Shown: piece by piece, positions 24,070-34,658 of the stretch
Layout of the letters: each line of letters opens with the position of its first letter
Position numbering within the stretch: the stretch's first letter is position 1
Assembly: GCA_960531495.1 (NCBI GenBank)
Contig: OY482846.1
Location: forward strand, 9,178,441 to 9,242,440
Reading direction: 5' to 3'
Origin: Zeus faber
Taxonomy: Eukaryota; Chordata; Actinopteri; Zeiformes; Zeidae
DNA length: 64,000 nucleotides
Translations under genes and position numbers: made by a program
The notes under the pieces: generated by a model
Database searches by the model: none
Seen by the model: only the letters and a program-made list of their open reading frames with translations
What the model was told of the DNA's origin: nothing

Positions 24070-25047
24070 CAGTATTTCCTCAAATATAAACCGGTAGTCA
24101 AATAATGACTGGGCCTCTGATAAATGCCGGGGGCGTGGTGACACAAATAAAAGCCTGCCTCAAATACAGACCAGGGGGTAAGAATCAAGAAGGGATAAAA
24201 TCTTTATGCCTGTCAGTGGTGTAGTCTACGTGATATGCAGGTATACGCTGTATACCCACTGCACAAGTTTTGCAGGAGACATTGCCGGTGCAGCTCCAAA
24301 TTTGCATACCACCAGCGCAACCCCTCCAAGGATATCCTTACAATTTTTCATTTAATTCAACACTTTAAATCAACATATGATTCGTAAAATAGGAAAATGT
24401 AAAGCAGAGTAAATGCGTGATGTAGAGGGGGCCATCTCTGTTCCGCTGAAACCCCAAAGCGCCAGGCTCCGTAGACTCTACGGAGCCTGACGCACGAGGT
24501 TCCCAACAACTGGACTGCGACCGGTGCCTGGCCCGTGAAAAGGTGGACGGGAATTTTTTCAGAAGCGATCTCTTTACGGCGGAGCGGCTCTGATGCCACA
24601 ATAAACTACACTACACCACTGGTGCCTGTTATTCATTGTACATGCCAGTAAAGCATAATGTACATTTTCACCACTTTAGATTGATAAATTCAACAATAGA
24701 AATAATTCAACAGTGCTATTTTCAACACTTGGTTGTTCTGGATTACTCATTGTGTTATTGTCCGATTTTAGTCACTGCGTGTGTGTTGTGTGTTGATGTC
24801 CTATGGTTTTAATTTGAGTGCTATAGGAAGTGTTGAGTTCGTATTTACAGCATAATGCAGTAACAAAAAATAAAAGGGGTAAACAGGAGCAGGTCAGAAA
24901 ACAAGGAATCTTCATGCTAAATAAACAGAGGGAATCAAATATAAAAGCCTGCCTCTAATATAAGCCTACCTCCAAAAGAGGTGGTACCTGGTACCCTCTG
25001 CTGTTGAGGTCAATAAAAGCCCCGGTCACTATTTGAGGAAATACGGT
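24070..25047. mobile_element. Non-autonomous inverted-repeat element with nested hAT MITE
   Basis: The left end CAGTATTTCCTCAAATA and the reverse complement of the right end (CCGTATTTCCTCAAATA) form about 16-bp inverted termini. Subterminal AAAAGCCTGCCTC motifs recur near both ends. The outer element is about 980 bp including a 408-bp second element at 24214-24621. There is no transposase. The superfamily is probably hAT, judged by terminal style only. Confidence 0.6.
24214..24621. mobile_element. hAT-type MITE with 8-bp target duplication
   Basis: Perfect 12-bp inverted termini CAGTGGTGTAGT are flanked by ATGCCTGT (24206-24213) and GTGCCTGT (24622-24629). That is an 8-bp target duplication with one mismatch, the hallmark length for hAT. 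Inside, 24463-24489 is a hairpin with two perfect 12-nt arms (CAGGCTCCGTAG) around a 3-nt loop. It encodes no protein and sits inside the element spanning 24070-25047, so it inserted later. Confidence 0.8.
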
Positions 25048-25049
25048 AG

Positions 25050-25929
25050 ATACATTATGTCCAAATAAAATCTTATGTATAGTGTAAACTATATACATGC
25101 TGTACACACAGTATTTCCAAATTATGGACGATGGACTATATGTACTATATAGTATCAATGAACTAAATTCATGTTAATAGCTAAATGAGATTAAGAGTAA
25201 ATAGAATTAAGGCAGGAAAAAGTGTTTCACTAGTTCATGCTCCTTTTCATGTCATGTACATTTTTTTTTGTAAAGAATTTGCAATTTCTTTTTTTTTTTG
25301 TATCTTCAATGGTTTTTTCCTGTGTTTCTGATCCATTTTATCTTAAATTTCTGAAATAAAAAAGATAAACCAACCAATCAATAAATCAATCAATGTTGTT
25401 TTTCTCTATCTATTTATATATGTATGAATGTTTTCTTTTCATATGGAGGAGGGGGGACTTATTTCACATTCTCTTAGATCCTAATGTCATACATCTCAGA
25501 TATATTGCAGGTAAATCCAATTGAATTGCATATTAAATGTACTTATTTTATGCGAGAGCCTTCAAATAAAGCTCTGGATGGCATGGGTAGATCCTGGGTG
25601 TGATGTGTAATCACAACGTGCTCATTGGAAAAAGGTTGTATAGTGCTAATGTAAACAATGTTATGCTGCAAGAAAGAAGTCAGAATTTATGAACCCAAAG
25701 GTCGTCTGTGTCATAACGCCCCGTTCTTTCCGTTGCCGTTCTAAAACATATCTGAATGCCACTCGTCCTCCGTTATATGTTTCGCATTTGGTGTGCAGAT
25801 TAGGAGAGTTTTGGGGGCGGAGTCATCACACCTACCATGATGAACGACCTTTCCCCCACGACCTCATCTTTTGTACTGGATCACCGAGCGCTTTGAAATG
25901 CAAATCACTTTCAACTTTCACATTTCATT
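25050..25929. other. Intergenic, nothing recognised
   Basis: AT-rich DNA with no convincing gene or mobile-element boundary. Confidence 0.35.
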
Positions 25930-26230
25930 TTAAAGGGGACCTATGACAATGGTAAGGTGATAAGGTGAAATCAGTGAGGTTCACAGAAAAATACAACGGA
26001 ATCCAGAGTAAAGCTCAAACCCCATTCGCTCACAGAACTAGGGGCCTGGCTGCATTTAAAGCTACACACACAGAAACAACCCATTCTAGAACTTGATGGA
26101 TTTAGAGGCATGTTAGAATGGTTAGAAGGCACAATCTGAGTAGTATTTTCAACAAAAAACATGATTTGGGGACCACAGAGACCTATACAACATGTGTACA
26201 GTAAAATGGAGCGTAATAGGTCTCCTTTAA
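25930..26230. mobile_element. TTAA-flanked MITE, piggyBac-like
   Basis: TTAA (25930-25933) is followed by AGGGGACCTATGA. The right end is AATAGGTCTCCT followed by TTAA (26227-26230). The termini are inverted (AGGRGACCTAT) and the TTAA duplication is characteristic of piggyBac-type integration. The element is about 300 bp and non-coding. A related left end is seen at 38379. Confidence 0.7.
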
Positions 26231-26419
26231 ACTCCTTCCTCACATACAGTGGGGTTTGTGGACGTTTATCAATAATTCTGTGAAGAATAATTTAACAATA
26301 AGACAATATTTTTCAACCACTGTGCCTTGAAAATGTTTCAATTTCCATTTAATTCCAGTTAAAATAAATAATTGAAACTAGCTCTTGTGTTGCAAGATCC
26401 AAATCGCAAGGCTGCACAA

Positions 26420-26520
26420 ATTGTTTTGATGACTTGCAACTTGACTTGACAGAAAACAAATGACTTGAGACTCGACTTGGACTTGGAAGTTAAAGACTCG
26501 TGACTTGACTTGAGACATCA
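26420..26520. repeat. Degenerate GACTTG/ACTTGAC repeat
   Basis: Many short units of GACTTG and ACTCGACTTGG. A similar small stretch (GGACTTGCAAGTCC) is seen at about 16955. Confidence 0.7.
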
Positions 26521-27186
26521 TGCCTCGAGGTTCAGCGTTGTCAATGTTCACTTTACAAGTGTCAGTGTGTTGTTACCCGGTGCAAGCGCACACTGGGAAT
26601 GACATTGTCATGGTTCTCCATTAAAAGTTCAAATTAAAGATAAATAAAAATGTTAAAATTAGTCAAATGTCATAACCAGTGTTGGTGGGAGTACAAAAAT
26701 AAACAAAAAACAAAGGAAGCTGTTGGCTCAGGGTGAAAAATGTGCAAAAATTAGATATTTATTCTTGAAACAGGAGGCCTCCGTGGGTGTATCTAGGACA
26801 GTACTGCTTCAGCTCGCAGCCCTAACGTGAGCATCGGCACCGACGACACGGACAACATTTCAGAACCAGACCGGGTTTGGTGTTGGTGCTTTGAATATAG
26901 GGCCTTACTGTTGCAAATATGAGGGCTGTCTTTGATCCCAGTCCGCAGATACCGATAGATATTGTTCGTATTTTTACTTTCACAGGCCAGTTACTTTTTG
27001 CTTCCCTGTTGGATCTGGAATTCATGAAGCACCACTTTTTTGACCTGCGTTTCCGCACAGTCATGGAAATATAAGTGAGGAATAGAATGCAGCTTAAAGC
27101 TGCTCACTGTTGCCACTGGTGTATTTATTTATTTATAATTCACAAGTGTGGAAACTAATGTACGGCCTAGATGTGTTATGGCTCTG

Positions 27187-27610
27187 TCACGAGCGCTGTC
27201 TAGTGAACCCAAATGCAGGACACAACGGGGGCTCAGGAATATGTGCAAGGGATTGAGGGTTTAGTGAAGAACAGGCAGGGGTCAAAACCAGTAGAACAGT
27301 CATTGAAGGCAAACTTATGTGCAGGGAAACATACGAAAGGTTCAGGAAACAGGTGGTGGAACTGACACTGTAGGTACAACACAGTGGATACGACACAGCG
27401 GATAAAAAAACGATCTCAGGAGAACTGAGTGGACAGGAAACAGGTTAAGTAGGTGGAGTGACGAGGAAGGCGAAAGCTGGATAGATTTCAGAAAGGAGTC
27501 AGGTGTGCAGTGGCTGGAATGAAGAACCAGAGACAGACAGAGAGAGCTTAAGAGGGACAGAGGGGACTAGGGGGGCACGGAGAAACGGGGCATGAGCAAT
27601 CGCTCGTACC
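27187..27610 (-). mobile_element. LTR-like dispersed repeat
   Basis: The plus strand begins TGTCACGAGCG...GAACCCAAATGCAGGACAC. That is the same layout as the start of the LTR at 35840 (TGTCACGACC...GACCCAAACTCACGACAC) but a different sequence. Read on the minus strand it ends in CCCAAATGC-complement followed by CGTGACA, as an LTR 3' end might. A solo LTR of a Gypsy family is the best guess. Confidence 0.4.
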
Positions 27611-28012
27611 TAGGGTTGGGTACCGTCCGACCCGGTATTAAATGGGCTCCGGTGCTAAAATTTTGAAGACGGTAGTATCGATGAGCTAGATAAACTCATT
27701 ACCAGTACTGTTAAGGCTAGAGCCGGAGATACGGTGATATGCACGAGGGGGGCGGGGCCAGCTCCCTCTGCCTGGCTCTTACACACCCACAAGGAGACCC
27801 TGCTCTGAGTGAATGACAATGGCCCAGCCACTGCAGAATGTGCCCCGATCACCCCCCCCTCCCCGCAGAAAATGAAGCAGTGTTAATTCTGCTATTAATT
27901 TGTTTCAGCTTTTCTCTTAAATGTATTTAATAGAAAACATAAAAGTAACCGATCGATAAGTAGTTTCGATAAGAGTAGTAATACCGTTAAAATATTAACG
28001 ATACCCATCCCT
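27611..28012. mobile_element. MITE with TAGGGWTGGGTAYCGT ends
   Basis: The left end TAGGGTTGGGTACCGT and the reverse complement of the right end (TAGGGATGGGTATCGT) match at 14 of 16 positions. The interior is non-coding. Flanks show only GTAC-like similarity, so the target duplication and superfamily are unresolved. Confidence 0.6.
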
Positions 28013-28796
28013 ACAGTACGTGCCCCTGTTCCTCCATGCTCCATGATTTTAGTTGTTTTATTTGAAGAAATGGGGCACATCGATCGGGGAGCACGGAGAG
28101 CTGTGTTATGATTCCCTTTATTAACAATTCCCCATTGAAATGGTGTCCCTTTGCATTTCAGAAAATTCTATCTGTTTTATCCCGTTACTGTAATGCACAC
28201 TGACTGATAAAAACATAAAGAGCCACAACTGCTCAACTTGAAGAATCTCAGTCGACTCATGGGTTTTCAACTGATGATTCAACTAGCAACTTTCAGAGGC
28301 TGCCCTAACCTATTCTGATCCTGGCATAACCAAACTGAGAGACGAAGACTTACACATCATGGAAATGAACGCTGGCGTCGTCAAACCAAACAGCAATGTC
28401 CATCACAGTTTCAGCACTTAATTCCCATTCCCAATACTTACATACATAACATACATAATATAAACAGAAACTATTATTAACAATTTAACACTGAACAATC
28501 ATATGTAGCACTTGCATATGGCATTATAAACGTATGAAACTTGATGACATAACTATCAAAGTCGGAACACAATGCATGCTGTGAAACAAGAAGGCACAAT
28601 GCTAACTGTGTGGCAATTATGTGCATCTCAGGCGATATTGCGGAGTAATGCAAAAGTAATGTAATTAGTATAACAAATTACTTTCTACAGGGAGTAATCA
28701 GTAAAGTAAGGCATTACTTTTTTTTTAAAGTAACTAGTAATGTGTAACAGAATACTTTTTTTAGTAATGACCCCAACACTGGTCATAACCCATCCC

Positions 28797-28860
28797 CTAG
28801 TCTATGACAAATACAGGAATGGACACAATGGATGGCGGTAAATTAAAGGTATTTAATGTA
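28797..28860 (-). mobile_element. LTR-end-like repeat, left partner of 38081-38145
   Basis: It shares GTCATAACC, TATGACAAATACAGGAATGG and ACACAATGGATGGCGGTAAA with 38081-38145 in the same orientation. In the right-hand copy this block lies directly next to a primer-binding site, so both are read as the 3' ends of LTRs of one minus-strand element whose interior now holds the nest between them. Confidence 0.55.
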
Positions 28861-28984
28861 ATAAAGTAAACAACTGAAGAAATAACTACAAATATGCAGT
28901 ATGTCAGTCAGTACCATCAGTGATGTTAATGTGCATGAGTGAGCAGTTGGGTCTTAGGTGTTGTAAAGCAAAAAACTAAGCTAA

Positions 28985-29677
28985 AGTGCAACAACGACGG
29001 TCTTGTATCCGGAAATATGGACAATTACAAAGCGGCGTCGTACAATCTGCGGAGGGCGGTGAAGGACGCTAAACGGGCGTACAGAGAGACTGTGGAGCTA
29101 CAGATGAAGTGGGGGGACACAAGATGCTTGTGGCAGGGGCTGCGGACTATTACGAATTACAACAGCAGCTCCTCCCCAGCCACGAGTGTGGATGCCTTCC
29201 TAGCCGACCAACTGAACTCCTTTTATGCGCGGTTTGAGTCTGGCAACAGCACCGCTAGCTCGCCGGCTAATTGGAGTTACACTGCTGGGGATGAGCGTGC
29301 ACTCTCAGTGTCCGTGCACGAGGTCAGGAGCGCTCTGATGCGTGTGAACACCAGGAAAGCTGCGGGCCCAGATGGCATATCTGGGCGAGTACTGAAGACC
29401 TGTGCTAACCAGCTAGCTCCGGTGTTCACTACAATATTCAACATCTCCCTGGCTGAATCAGTGGTCCCGTCCTGGTTCAAAGGGTCCACCGTCGTTCCTG
29501 TCCCGAAGATCACCTCTCCTGCCTGCCTGAATGACTACCGTCCGGTGGCTCTCACCTCGGTGGTCATGAAGTGTTTGGAGAGGCTGATTAAGGATTATAT
29601 CTGCGCCTCCCTCCCCCGCACATTGGACCCGTTGCAGTTCAGAACAGATCCACGGATGTCGCGGTCTCCCAGGTACT
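28985..29677 (+). mobile_element. LINE family C fragment, truncated at both ends
   Basis: It corresponds to about 32938-33630 of the intact LINE with only scattered differences and a 12-nt deletion at about 29640. It encodes the linker and the first RT blocks (KAAGPDGISGRVLK, PVPKI...LNDYRPVALTSVVMK) in one frame. It stops before the RT catalytic Asp boxes. The 3' end is missing and abuts the antisense Gypsy RNase H remnant at about 29680. LINEs are normally truncated at the 5' end, so the lost 3' end implies a later deletion. An open frame running on into the Gypsy sequence (to 29763) is accidental. Confidence 0.82.
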
Positions 29678-29682
29678 GCGGG

Positions 29683-29975
29683 TGGATTCCTCCCTCAAGC
29701 CAGTGGCGCCACTACTCCAGGGCTAGTTTGACGGCCAGGAGTTCCTGGTTGCCCACGTCATAATTGTGCTCGGGTGGGGTGAGCCTGTGGGAAAGAATGG
29801 CACAGGGGTAGAGCTTACCGTCGGTTGGAGAACGCTGAGACAGTACCGCTCCTACCCCCGTGTCGGAAGCGTCCACCTCTACCACAAACTAGAGGTTGGC
29901 GTCAGGCTGGGCTAAGACTGGGGCCGACGAAAAGCGGCTTCTGAGGTCGAGGAATGCGGTCTCGGCTGCGGGGGT
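29683..29975 (-). pseudogene. Gypsy B RNase H remnant
   Basis: The minus strand reads TAFLDLRSRFSSAPVLAQPD, then [18 protein letters not shown], then [20 protein letters not shown] and [12 protein letters not shown]. These are the conserved start of a Gypsy RNase H with its Asp (DASD) and Glu (QELLA). In-frame stops occur after ANL and after LALE. The reading ends at WLEGGIHP, where the LINE fragment begins. Confidence 0.8.
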
Positions 29976-30998
29976 CTACTTGAAGCCCACTGTGGTGAGG
30001 GCAAGGGCTGAGAGGGGAGCGGCGATACGGCTGAAGTTTCGGATGAAGCGCTGGTAGAAGTTTGCAAACCTGAGGAAGCATTGGAGCTGCTTACTATTGG
30101 CTGGGGTTGACCACTCCATCACGGCGGCCACCTTCTTGGGGTCCATCTCCAGCCTCCCTCGGCCAATGATGAATCCTAGGAAGGAAAGTACGGAACATGG
30201 AAGACACACTTCTCGGCCTTAAACGAAGAGACAGTTCTCCAGGAGCCGCTGCAGCACCAGGCGTACGTGTTTTACGTGGTCGGAGAGGGATTTGGAGAAA
30301 AAGATGTCATAGAAGTACACAAAGACAAACGAGTTGATCATGTCCCGGAGGACATCGTTAATTAGGGCCTGGAAGACCACTGGGGCATTTGACAAACCAA
30401 AAGGCATTACCAGATACTTGAAGTGTCCGAGCGGGGTGTTGAATGCGGTCTTCCATTCGTCCCCTTCGCGGATGCGGACCAGGTGGTAAGCGTTGCGGAG
30501 GTAGAGTTTGGAGAAGTGGGTGGCACCCTGGATGGGGACAAAGACTGAATCCAACAGGGGCAAGGGGTACTTGTTCTTGATTGTGATGTCGTTGAGTCCA
30601 CTGAAGTCAATGCAGGGACGTAGGGTCTTGTCCTTCTTGGCGACGAAGAAGAACCCTGTGCCCAGCGGAGACGATGAGGGGCGAATGATTCCGGCAGTGA
30701 GAGAGTCGCGGATGTAGGTTTCCATGGCCTCCTGTTCGGGCCGGGAGATGTTATACAGGCGACTGCAGGGGAGGGGGGCGCCTGGCAGGAGGTTGATTGC
30801 GCAGTCGTAGGGGCGATGAGGTGGTAGGGATAGCGCGCCCTGCTTGCTGAAGACAGGGGCCAGGTCCAGATATTGTGAAGGAACCAGGGACAGGTCAGGG
30901 CACTTGGGGTCCCCCGGTGGCGGGGTAGAGGCCAAGTGGAGGCAGTGGGCGTGGCACTGTGGGCTCCAGGCGCTTACGCTACCCGAGCACCAGTCCAT
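29976..30998 (-). pseudogene. Gypsy B reverse transcriptase, catalytic box mutated
   Basis: The 30219-30998 frame contains [75 protein letters not shown] and VYFYDIFFS. The last should be YLDD; one catalytic Asp is replaced by Tyr (YFYD). In LYLRNAYH the first catalytic Asp of the usual LDLRNAY is also replaced by Tyr. After a frameshift, 29976-30209 continues with FLGFIIGRG and FLRFANFYQRFIRNFSRIA, the thumb/connection. It would copy RNA into DNA in an intact relative; here it is inactive. Confidence 0.88.
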
Positions 30999-31199
30999 CT
31001 GAGGGTTGTGGAACCGGAGCCAGGGGTACCCCAGGACCAGGGGGTTCAGGGGGGAATGAATGAGGAAGAACCTCAGGACTCACAGTGGTTGCCGGAGAGA
31101 AGCAGCTCGAGGGGGGCCGTCTGGCGGGTAATCCAGGTCGGAAGTGACCCGGTCAGCCCCTTGGCCTCGAGCGGTGTGGGGAGAGGGACGGGTGTCAGC

Positions 31200-31645
31200 C
31201 CTAGTTGGCATGCTAGTCCCAGGTCAAGGAAGCTTGCATCCGCCCCGGAATATATAAAAGCGGAGGAAGAGAGTGTTATACCCCCCCACGAGAGGGTAGC
31301 TGGGAGCAGAGGAGGGGTGAGAGTGTTGGAGCTGGAGCGACCGGAACGTAACCCTCCCGAGAAGTCGCCCTCTCGTGGCCGGACTGGGCAGGTGGCTTAG
31401 AGGTGTCCCAGCCGGCCGCAATATAGACAGGCGCTGGTCTGTATGCGTCGGGCTCGCTCCTCGGGGGAGATCCTGGAGCAACCGAGTTGCATGGGCTCGG
31501 CATCGGAGAGAGTCGAGGGACTTCCGAGGCGCCTGAGAGTAGCGGGCACTGGGGACGGGGCGTGGCTGCCCAGGGGGGAGGCACGGGCTGTAGTCTCGCC
31601 CCCTCCCTCTCTCGCCGGCGCTCCCGTAGCCGGTTTTCCAGGTGG
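31200..31645 (-). pseudogene. Gypsy B gag C-terminus and protease, both mutated
   Basis: The minus strand reads [14 protein letters not shown], then AEPMQLG, then [17 protein letters not shown]: a CX2CX4HX4C zinc knuckle interrupted by a TAA codon at 31397-31399. Downstream is AFIYSGADASFLDLGLACQL, a retropepsin segment in which the catalytic Asp of DSGA is replaced by Tyr. The expected roles are nucleocapsid RNA binding and polyprotein cleavage. Confidence 0.82.
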
Positions 31646-31733
31646 CGATAGTGGCGCCGCCCCTAGCGGTCGCCTGCGCCGGCGCTCCGGTTACTTTCTT
31701 ACTCTTTAGTATTTTTTTCCTTTTTTTATCACA

Positions 31734-34658
31734 ATGTTCGCCAGAAAAACATCAACAATTAACTCATACGGCCGCGATGCACTCATGGATATAAAAATTT
31801 CCCTAAACAAACAACTTTGGGACTTTTTATCCGTGGGAGCAGAGTGGCCGGCGGAAATCCTACGCGGGAACACTCACAACAACAACTACAACAACAAAAA
31901 TGGAGTCGCTGTTCCACGAGCCGGCCCACGGAGGAAGCACCGAGGTAAACGAGGCGGCATTCCGGTCAGAATGAGGACGCAACCTTACCGTCCACCTCTG
32001 CCAAGCATCCTTCTTGCTAACGTCCAGTCCCTGGAGAACAAGATGGATGAACTTCGAGCGAGGATTCAATTCCAGCGTGACACGAGGAACTGTTGCGTCC
32101 TCTGCCTGACGGAAACATGGCTGACCCCACTGGTGCCGGATGAAGCCATACGTCCAGCCGAGGCCTTCTCCGTGTTCCGCGGCGACAGAACGGGAGAGTC
32201 GGGGAAATCCAAAGGTGGAGGCGTCTGCCTCATGGTAAACAACCGCTGGTGTAACGCCAACAACACCAAATTCCTCTCCCACTCCTGCTCGCCGAACCTG
32301 GAACAGCTGACCATACTATGCCGTCCATTTTATCTCCCCTGGGAATTCAGCACGGTCATCATTACAGCCGTTTATATCCCACCGCAAGCGGACACCGACG
32401 CAGCTCTGTCGGTTCTGTACGATGTGTTGTGCGGATTTCAGAACAGACATCCCGACGCGGCTGTGGTGGTGACTGGGGACTTTAACAGGGCCAACCTTAA
32501 AAAAGTTCTGCCGAATTTCCACCAACACATCACGTGTGCCACCAGGGGAGACAGAACTCTGGACCATTGTTACACTCCTTACAAGAACGGATACAAGCCC
32601 GTGTCGCTCCCTGCTTTCGGGAAATCAGATCACGCCGCAATCTCGCTGCTTCCTGTTTACAGGCCTCTGATCGCGCGGGATCTGGTGATGACGAGGGAAG
32701 TGAAGCGGTGGACGGACCAATCAGAGGCTGCGCTTCAGGACGCTCTGACTGACGTAGACTGGGACATGTTCCAAGCAAGTTCAAGTGACGTCAGCGAGTT
32801 TACGGAGGTTGTAGTGAGTTTTGTGGCTACGCTCGCGGATGAAATCGTTCCCACGGTGAAAGTTCGGATATTTCCAAACCAGAAACCATGGGTTGATCAA
32901 TCCATCCGCTGCGCTCTGAATGCGCGCACGGCCGCTTACAACGACGGACTTGTATCTGGTAACATGGACAATTACAAAGCGGCGTCGTACAATCTGCGGA
33001 GGGCGGTGAGGGATGCCAAACGGACGTACAGAGACACCGTGGAGCTGCAGATGGAGCGGGGGGACACCAGACGCTTGTGGGAGGGGCTGCGAACAATAAC
33101 TAACTACAAGAGCAGCTCCTCCCCAGCCACGAGTGTGGACGCCTCCCTGGCCAACCAACTGAACTCCTTTTATGCGCGGTTCGAGTCTGGCAACAGCACC
33201 GCTAGCTCGCCGACTAATTGGAGTTACACCGCTGGGGATGAGCGCGCACTCTCAGTGTCCGTGCACGAGGTCAGGAGGGCTTTGATGCGGGTGTACACCA
33301 GGAAAGCTGCGGGCCCAGATGGCATATCTGGGCGAGTACTGAAGACCTGTGCTAACCAGCTAGCTCCGGTGTTCACCACAATATTCAACATCTCCCTGGC
33401 TGAATCAGTGGTCCCATCCTGCTTCAAGAGGTCCACCGTCGTTCCTGTCCCGAAGATCGCCTCTCCAACCTGCCTGAATGACTACCGTCCGGTGGCCCTC
33501 ACCTCGGTGGTCATGAAGTGTTTCGAGAGGCTGATTAAGGATTACATCTGCGCCTCCCTCCCCCGCACCTTGGACCCGTTGCAGTTCGCGTACCGGCAAA
33601 ACAGATCCACGGATGACGCGGTCTTCCAGGTACTGCACACCACGCTCACGCACCTGGATGGCCAGAAGGGGGCCTATGTGAGAATGCTGTTCATTGATTA
33701 TAGTTCAGCTTTCAACACCATAGTTCCCACCAGACTGGCTGTCAAGCTGATGGAGCTAGGATTGAATGCTCCGCTGTGCACCTGGATCCTGGACTTCCTC
33801 ACAGGCCGCCCCCAGGTGGTCAAGGTGGGGAAGTACATGTCATGCTCCCTCACCCTGAATACAGGATCCCCCCAGGGTTGCGTCCTCAGCCCCCTACTGT
33901 ACTCCCTGTACACACATGACTGTGTGGCCAGGTCCAGCTCCAACACCATCATCAAGTTTGCTGACGACACCGTGGTCGTGGGCCTGATCACCGACTGCGA
34001 TGAGAAGGCCTACCGCGAGGAGGTGGCTGACCTGTCACTCTGGTGCCAGGACAACAGCCTCCACCTGAACGTCAGCAAAACCAAGGAGCTGATTGTGGAC
34101 TTTAGGCGTGGATCACAATCGAGGACGCACGCGCCCTTGTGGATTAATGGGACTTCTGTCGATAGGGTGAGCAGCTTCAGATATCTGGGAGTCCACATCA
34201 CAGAGGACTTAACATGGACTCACACAGACACTCTGGTGAGAAAGGCGAGGCAGCGTCTCTACCACCTCAGGCAGCTGAGGAAATTCCGGGTCTCGGTAAG
34301 GATCCTCAAGTCCTTCTACTCTGGAGCAGTGGAGAGCATCCTGACAGGCAACATCACTGCCTGGTTTGGGAACTGTACTGCCCAGGACAGGCGGGCCCTG
34401 CAGAGGGTGGTGCGTTCAGCTGAACGTACCACTGGAACTACCCTCCCCCCCTTGCAGGAGTTATACACCAGGAGGTGTAGTAGCAGAGCCCGTAGGATCA
34501 TGAAGGATCCTCATCACCCCAACAACGGACTGTTTCAGCTGCTGCGGTCAGGCAAGCGCCTCCGCAGTCACGCAGCGAGAACAGAGAGACTGAGTCGGAG
34601 TTTCTTCCCTCAAGCCATTAGAACTGTCAATGCTGACCTCACCAGGGGTCCTAACTGA
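31734..34658 (+). CDS. LINE endonuclease/reverse transcriptase, intact
   Basis: A 974-residue non-LTR retrotransposon polyprotein that nicks target DNA and primes reverse transcription there. An APE-type endonuclease occupies about residues 92-307 with Asn at LANVQS (95), Glu at TETW (127), GDFN (248-251), LDH (276-278) and SDH (298-300), all intact. A linker follows, then the RT: KAAGPDGISG (524-533), NDYRPVALTS (582-591), FIDYSSAF (653-660, catalytic Asp655), GSPQGCVLSP (711-720), FADD (742-745) and FRYLGVHI (815-822). The C-terminal part is Cys/Arg-rich. No stop or frameshift occurs, in contrast with every other retroelement in the window. The start at 31734 is the first ATG after the leader; an upstream start is excluded by stops. 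The N-terminal 90 residues are basic and Asn-rich and may bind RNA. It is likely a recent insertion and possibly competent. Confidence 0.93.
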   Translation: MFARKTSTINSYGRDALMDIKISLNKQLWDFLSVGAEWPAEILRGNTHNNNYNNKNGVAVPRAGPRRKHRGKRGGIPVRMRTQPYRPPLPSILLANVQSLENKMDELRARIQFQRDTRNCCVLCLTETWLTPLVPDEAIRPAEAFSVFRGDRTGESGKSKGGGVCLMVNNRWCNANNTKFLSHSCSPNLEQLTILCRPFYLPWEFSTVIITAVYIPPQADTDAALSVLYDVLCGFQNRHPDAAVVVTGDFNRANLKKVLPNFHQHITCATRGDRTLDHCYTPYKNGYKPVSLPAFGKSDHAAISLLPVYRPLIARDLVMTREVKRWTDQSEAALQDALTDVDWDMFQASSSDVSEFTEVVVSFVATLADEIVPTVKVRIFPNQKPWVDQSIRCALNARTAAYNDGLVSGNMDNYKAASYNLRRAVRDAKRTYRDTVELQMERGDTRRLWEGLRTITNYKSSSSPATSVDASLANQLNSFYARFESGNSTASSPTNWSYTAGDERALSVSVHEVRRALMRVYTRKAAGPDGISGRVLKTCANQLAPVFTTIFNISLAESVVPSCFKRSTVVPVPKIASPTCLNDYRPVALTSVVMKCFERLIKDYICASLPRTLDPLQFAYRQNRSTDDAVFQVLHTTLTHLDGQKGAYVRMLFIDYSSAFNTIVPTRLAVKLMELGLNAPLCTWILDFLTGRPQVVKVGKYMSCSLTLNTGSPQGCVLSPLLYSLYTHDCVARSSSNTIIKFADDTVVVGLITDCDEKAYREEVADLSLWCQDNSLHLNVSKTKELIVDFRRGSQSRTHAPLWINGTSVDRVSSFRYLGVHITEDLTWTHTDTLVRKARQRLYHLRQLRKFRVSVRILKSFYSGAVESILTGNITAWFGNCTAQDRRALQRVVRSAERTTGTTLPPLQELYTRRCSSRARRIMKDPHHPNNGLFQLLRSGKRLRSHAARTERLSRSFFPQAIRTVNADLTRGPN

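Noticed and set aside
28939..29763. A 274-codon protein gene
   Set aside because: It is a LINE C RT fragment that runs by chance into antisense Gypsy sequence after about 29677. The C-terminal part is not homologous to anything in that frame.
30936..31709. Plus-strand frames of 88 and 154 codons (GC-rich)
   Set aside because: They lie opposite the Gypsy B gag/protease/RT and are its antisense shadows.
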